Both the position numbers and the translations under genes were made by a program. A model generated the notes under the pieces. The model did no database searches. It had not been told where the DNA came from and saw nothing but the letters and a program-made list of their open reading frames with translations. This document shows positions 5,887 to 8,917 of a DNA stretch of 8,917 nt, one piece after another. The stretch covers positions 2,203-11,119 of the forward strand of contig DCHU01000068.1 in the NCBI GenBank assembly GCA_002314915.1. The letters run 5' to 3'. Source of the stretch: Caryophanales bacterium UBA1744. Lineage in GTDB: Bacteria; Bacillota_I; Bacilli_A; RFN20; CAG-826. Positions within the stretch are counted from its first letter, which is position 1, and each line of letters begins with the position of its first letter.

Positions 5887-6966
5887 ATGGCTGCAGTAGC
5901 AAAGAAAAAGGGAGGGTTCCTCGATTTCTTCAAGAACTTGTTCAAGAGGAAAGAGAGAGTGTCCGCGGACGCTGGTGAAAGAAACAACTGGAAAGCCTGG
6001 CTATACCTTGCTCCAGTCATCATTCTTCTCTCAGTCTTTACCTTCTACCCTTTGATTAATACAGTCGTCATCGCATTCCTTAAGGACTACGACTACACAA
6101 CGCAGGTTTCATCGGGATTCACATTTGACAACTTCCTTACGGTTTTAACACTTGCCGGTAAGGATGCGTCTCAGAACCTCGTCTATAAATGGAACTGCAC
6201 ATATGACGCAGCTCTTGGAAGCTGGGTCTACAACAATGGAACCGAGTTGGTGAAGGTCTATTTCCAGACAGATGTCTTGAAATACGCTCTCCCAAACACG
6301 ATGATCATCACATTCGTAACCGTTCCGTTATCAATCATCATCGCATTGTTAATCTCTGTTTGCTTACACTCCATTAAGGCATTCCAGAAGATATTCCAAA
6401 CGATATTCTTCGTTCCATACGTCACGAACGCAGTCGCTGTCGGTATGGTCTTCGCAGTCTTGTTCGACTCCCAAGGTATTCTCAACTATATCTTCGGATT
6501 AGGCACTTATTACTGGATTGACCAGACAGCAACACACACCTCGGCAATGTTTGCATTATGTGTCTACATCATCTGGCACGCATTACCATATAAGATTCTC
6601 ATCTTCTTATCCGCATTACAGAACATCGACAAGCAGTATTACGATGCTGCTAAGATCGACTGTGCAGGTAAGTTCAAAACATTCATGAACGTCACAGTTC
6701 CAATGTTATCCCCACAGATCTTGTACATCATGATCACATCCTTCATCGGATCGTTCAAAGAGTACACCTCAGTCGTCGGATTAATCGGTTCAGCAGGTAC
6801 CGGTGGTACGAACAACATGTACACCATCGTCTACTACGTCTATGACTGTTTGAAAGCACCAACAACAGTATCTCGTGGAGCTGCAGCTGCTCTCATGTTA
6901 TTCGTCATCATCATGATCTTCACAGCTATCCAGTTCCAGGTTTCAAAGAGGAGGGTTCACTATTAA
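5887..6966 (+). CDS. CUT1 ABC importer permease, UgpA/MalF-like
   Basis: A 359-residue inner-membrane permease of the MalF/UgpA type (binding-protein-dependent transport fold). It begins with a basic cytosolic segment containing an amphipathic stretch FLDFFKNLFKRKER (11-24). TM1 follows (about 38-62), then an unusually long extracytoplasmic loop (about 66-135), TM2 (about 136-158) and the remaining core segments. The EAA coupling loop, D253-A-A...G261 with PMLSP at 272-276, contacts the ATPase. UgpA-type proteins usually have a much shorter first loop; the extra part here (about 91-125) holds several aromatic residues. The start follows the ATPase stop by two bases, with AAGGA (5872-5876) inside the upstream gene as Shine-Dalgarno. 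It pairs with the next permease as a heterodimer. Confidence 0.93.
   Translation: MAAVAKKKGGFLDFFKNLFKRKERVSADAGERNNWKAWLYLAPVIILLSVFTFYPLINTVVIAFLKDYDYTTQVSSGFTFDNFLTVLTLAGKDASQNLVYKWNCTYDAALGSWVYNNGTELVKVYFQTDVLKYALPNTMIITFVTVPLSIIIALLISVCLHSIKAFQKIFQTIFFVPYVTNAVAVGMVFAVLFDSQGILNYIFGLGTYYWIDQTATHTSAMFALCVYIIWHALPYKILIFLSALQNIDKQYYDAAKIDCAGKFKTFMNVTVPMLSPQILYIMITSFIGSFKEYTSVVGLIGSAGTGGTNNMYTIVYYVYDCLKAPTTVSRGAAAALMLFVIIMIFTAIQFQVSKRRVHY
6949..6954 (+). promoter_or_regulatory. Ribosome binding site of second permease, long spacing
   Basis: AGGAGG lies inside the last codons of the first permease gene, 13 bases before the ATG at 6968. The spacing is longer than the usual 5-9 bases, but no better start exists, and the preceding stop (6964-6966) is one base before the ATG. 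Confidence 0.65.
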
Positions 6967-6967
6967 T

Positions 6968-8017
6968 ATGGAATACGATTCAAGAAATTTCATACAGAAG
7001 CTCTTCAAAATGAAATCACGTGAGGAGAAACAGGCTGAGCGTGAGGCTTCACCTGAGTATCAGGCAATCGATACATCCTCAATGACTTTGGTCATTAAAG
7101 AGGGTCGTGCAAATGCTGCTCAATTGGCAAAAGCTCAGAAAGTTGGACGTGTCATCTCGTCTATCATCACCTATTCATTCTTGCTCTTCATGAGCGTTAT
7201 CATCCTCTTCCCATTCTATTGGATGATCATCACATCTCTTAAGAACACCACAGAAATCCGTGCAAGCGTACAGACTTTCTTCCCAGCAACCGTTCTTTGG
7301 AGCAACTACATCACGGTCTTCAACACATTCGACTTCGTCACCTATGTCGGCAACACATTACTTGTCGGTATCATCTCGACGATTGGAACACTTATCACAA
7401 CAATTCTTGCGGCATTCGCTTTCGCAAGACTCAACTTCAAGGGCAAGGACCTCATCTTTGCAATCTTACTCGCAACAATGATGATTCCTGGCGAAATGAT
7501 GGTTATCACAAACTACATCACAGTCGCAAAACTCCCTTGGTATGAGTTCGGAGTTGGCTTGGTTAACGGATGGCTCGGCTACACAGACACAATCTTTGCA
7601 GCTATGATCATTCCATTCTGGGTCTCAGTCTTCTACATCTACTTACTCAGACAGAACTTCAAGCAGATTCCTAATGAACTCTACCTCGCCGCAAAGGTCG
7701 ATGGTAAGTCAGATTGGCAGTTCTTATGGCACGTTATGGTCCCATTAGCACTCCCAACCCTCATCTCAATCTTCATCCTTAAGTTGATGGGTTCCTGGAA
7801 CTCATACGTTTGGCCACAGTTAGTCACAGCAGGACACGATTCCTTAAGACTTGTCACCAACGGTTTACGTTCCTCATTCTCAACTACATCCGGAGAACCT
7901 CAGTATGGCATCCAGATGGCTGCAACAATCTTAGTCACAGTCCCTCTCTTGCTCTTATTCATCTTCTTCCGCAAGTACATCATGAAAGGCGTTGGCCGCG
8001 CCGGTATCAAAGGATAA
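6968..8017 (+). CDS. CUT1 ABC importer permease, UgpE/MalG-like
   Basis: A 349-residue inner-membrane permease of the MalG/UgpE type, partner of the upstream permease. It has a charged cytosolic N-terminal extension of about 60 residues, including the amphipathic stretch NFIQKLFKMKSREEK (7-21). TM1 follows (about 63-88), with LFPFYWMIITSLK typical of the family, then four or five more membrane segments. The EAA coupling loop runs E237-L-Y-L-A241-A242...G246 with VPLALP after it, and a WNSYVWP block follows. The extension is longer than in common MalG/UgpE proteins, which start close to TM1. The gene begins one base after the previous stop, so it is surely co-transcribed. It ends 67 bases before the binding-protein gene. 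Confidence 0.94.
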   Translation: MEYDSRNFIQKLFKMKSREEKQAEREASPEYQAIDTSSMTLVIKEGRANAAQLAKAQKVGRVISSIITYSFLLFMSVIILFPFYWMIITSLKNTTEIRASVQTFFPATVLWSNYITVFNTFDFVTYVGNTLLVGIISTIGTLITTILAAFAFARLNFKGKDLIFAILLATMMIPGEMMVITNYITVAKLPWYEFGVGLVNGWLGYTDTIFAAMIIPFWVSVFYIYLLRQNFKQIPNELYLAAKVDGKSDWQFLWHVMVPLALPTLISIFILKLMGSWNSYVWPQLVTAGHDSLRLVTNGLRSSFSTTSGEPQYGIQMAATILVTVPLLLLFIFFRKYIMKGVGRAGIKG

Positions 8018-8032
8018 AGGCCACAAAACCAG

Positions 8033-8051
8033 GGTATTCGGTTTAAATACC
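8033..8051 (+). repeat. Hairpin between permease and binding-protein genes
   Basis: GGTATT (8033-8038) and AATACC (8046-8051) can pair around a seven-base loop. An alternative pairing, AAACC (8026-8030) with GGTTT (8040-8044), overlaps it. No T-tract follows, so it is not a clear terminator. It could be an mRNA processing or stabilising element that sets different levels of binding protein and permeases; this is inference. Confidence 0.35.
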
Positions 8052-8073
8052 AACTATATAGAACATTTTATTT

Positions 8074-8078
8074 AGGAG
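8074..8078 (+). promoter_or_regulatory. Ribosome binding site of binding-protein gene
   Basis: AGGAG in TTTAGGAGA sits six bases before the ATG at 8085. It is the strongest Shine-Dalgarno of the operon together with that of the ATPase, consistent with high expression of the binding protein. Confidence 0.85.
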
Positions 8079-8084
8079 AAAAAA

Positions 8085-8917
8085 ATGGCAAATAAGAAAC
8101 TCGCATTGAGCATGTTATCATTACTCTCAATCGGAACACTCGTCGCTTGTGGCGGCGGAGACAAACCAGTTGATCCAAAGACATCAGAAGGACCTGCTGA
8201 AACAACATCAGAACAGGCTTCCGGCAACGCATTAGATGCTAAGATCCCTGAAGATCTCACAAACCTTGAATGTGAAGTCACATTCTGGCACTCAATGGGT
8301 AAGGCAAACATCGCTGTTTTAGACGAATTCATCACTGGATTCAACAAGGTCTTCCCAAAGATCACAATCACTCACTCAGCACAGGGTGGATATGACGACG
8401 TCAGAAAGAACGTCGCAAACGCAATTCCTGCTGGAACAACTCCAACAATGGCATATTGCTATCCAGACCACGTCGCTGACTACCTCCCATCAGACTCAGT
8501 CCTCAAACTCGACGACTTCATGAATTCAACAAAGATCGGTTTTGGCGTTGACAACGGACTCGGAGATGCAGGCACTGATGACTTCATCCAGACATATCTT
8601 GAAGAAGGACATCACTATACAGTCGAAGGAAAGGCAGTTGAAGGCTACTACTCATTACCATTCTCAAAATCAACAGAAACACTCTTCTACAACAAGGATG
8701 CATTCGAAGCAAATGGTTGGGAAGTTCCTCAGACTTGGGACCAGATGTGGGCTCTTTGCGCTGATATCAAGGCAGCTATGCCAGATGTCACTCCATTAGG
8801 ATATGACTCAGACGCAAACTTCTACATCACATACTGCGAACAGATGGGTATCCCATACACATCAGGCGAAGGCACAAATCACTTCCTCTTCAACAACGAC
8901 AAGGCAAAAGCATTCGT
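8085..8917 (+). CDS. UgpB-like extracellular solute-binding lipoprotein, 3'-truncated by window edge
   Basis: This is the substrate-capturing lipoprotein of the importer, anchored on the outer face of the membrane. 277 complete codons are visible and the frame is open to the window end. A lipoprotein signal peptide (KK, then hydrophobic 6-21) ends in lipobox LVAC with the lipidated C22. A flexible Gly/Pro/Ser/Thr/Glu linker follows (about 23-57). The mature fold starts with EVTFWHSMG (64-72), closely matching the FWHSM of E. coli UgpB. The family signature PFSKSTETLFYNKDAF (192-207) resembles PFNSSTPVLYYNKDAF of UgpB. A region near 240-262 resembles the UgpB segment that ends before the hinge. 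This favours a UgpB-like (glycerol-3-phosphate or glycerophosphodiester) or sugar ligand, but the missing C-terminal third holds further binding residues, so the substrate is not assigned. Confidence 0.92.
   Translation, partial: MANKKLALSMLSLLSIGTLVACGGGDKPVDPKTSEGPAETTSEQASGNALDAKIPEDLTNLECEVTFWHSMGKANIAVLDEFITGFNKVFPKITITHSAQGGYDDVRKNVANAIPAGTTPTMAYCYPDHVADYLPSDSVLKLDDFMNSTKIGFGVDNGLGDAGTDDFIQTYLEEGHHYTVEGKAVEGYYSLPFSKSTETLFYNKDAFEANGWEVPQTWDQMWALCADIKAAMPDVTPLGYDSDANFYITYCEQMGIPYTSGEGTNHFLFNNDKAKAF

Noticed and set aside
8031..8062. Separate promoter for the binding-protein gene with TATATA at 8055-8060
   Set aside because: No -35-like hexamer lies at a proper distance, so a promoter cannot be supported from sequence alone.
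8072..8371. Minus-strand open frame of 99 codons over the binding-protein start
   Set aside because: It is antisense to the lipoprotein signal peptide and mature N-terminus, which match a known family strongly.
1..8917. Mycoplasma-type code with TGA read as tryptophan
   Set aside because: All frames are complete with TGG for Trp and no in-frame TGA. The lack of TGA stops among seven finished genes is too small a sample to argue for recoding.
1..8917. Mobile element, CRISPR, toxin-antitoxin or defence island
   Set aside because: No transposase, integrase, direct-repeat array, tRNA-flanked junction or nuclease-like gene is visible. All gene-sized frames belong to tuf, the RDD set or the ABC importer.

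Overview
The window looks like a chromosomal segment of a Bacillota-type bacterium. The elongation factor Tu is of bacterial type, all genes lie on the + strand, Shine-Dalgarno sites are AGGAG-like, rho-independent terminators have U-tracts, and the binding protein is a lipoprotein. An uncultured gut lineage of Bacilli, Erysipelotrichia or the Mollicutes-related orders is my best guess, but it is an inference. Every tryptophan I translated is TGG. All completed genes stop at TAA or TAG, so the standard bacterial code suffices. No tRNA, rRNA, CRISPR array, insertion sequence or prophage gene is visible, and no gene-free stretch exceeds 300 bases.

Layout. (1) 1-930 is the 3' three quarters of tuf (EF-Tu), closed by a strong terminator at 966-995. 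(2) 1072-4592 holds three tandem genes for divergent membrane proteins of the RDD family. Each has an RDD-type first membrane segment, a large predicted extracytoplasmic domain of about 145-190 residues, two or three further membrane segments, a conserved His-Asp motif and a charged cytosolic tail. The first has its own terminator (2277-2300). The second and third overlap by one base (TAATG) and form an operon. The first and second share a 13-base dyad, containing a -10-like hexamer, a few bases before their ATGs, with no proper Shine-Dalgarno. (3) 4629-4691 is a compact junction where a bulged hairpin terminator overlaps the -35 box of the next promoter. (4) 4727-8917 is a carbohydrate-type (CUT1, Ugp/Msm-like) ABC importer in the order ATPase, permease, permease, lipoprotein binding protein. 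The last gene is cut by the window end.

How they work together. The importer genes make a complete uptake system: the lipoprotein captures a sugar or glycerophosphodiester-like solute, the two permeases form the channel, and the ATPase dimer drives transport. The substrate cannot be read from sequence, though the binding protein most resembles UgpB. The RDD triplet is the least explained part. The three proteins appear to be paralogues carrying related ectodomains of unknown function, and the third has lost two family-defining motifs. They may act together as a membrane complex, but this is inference only.
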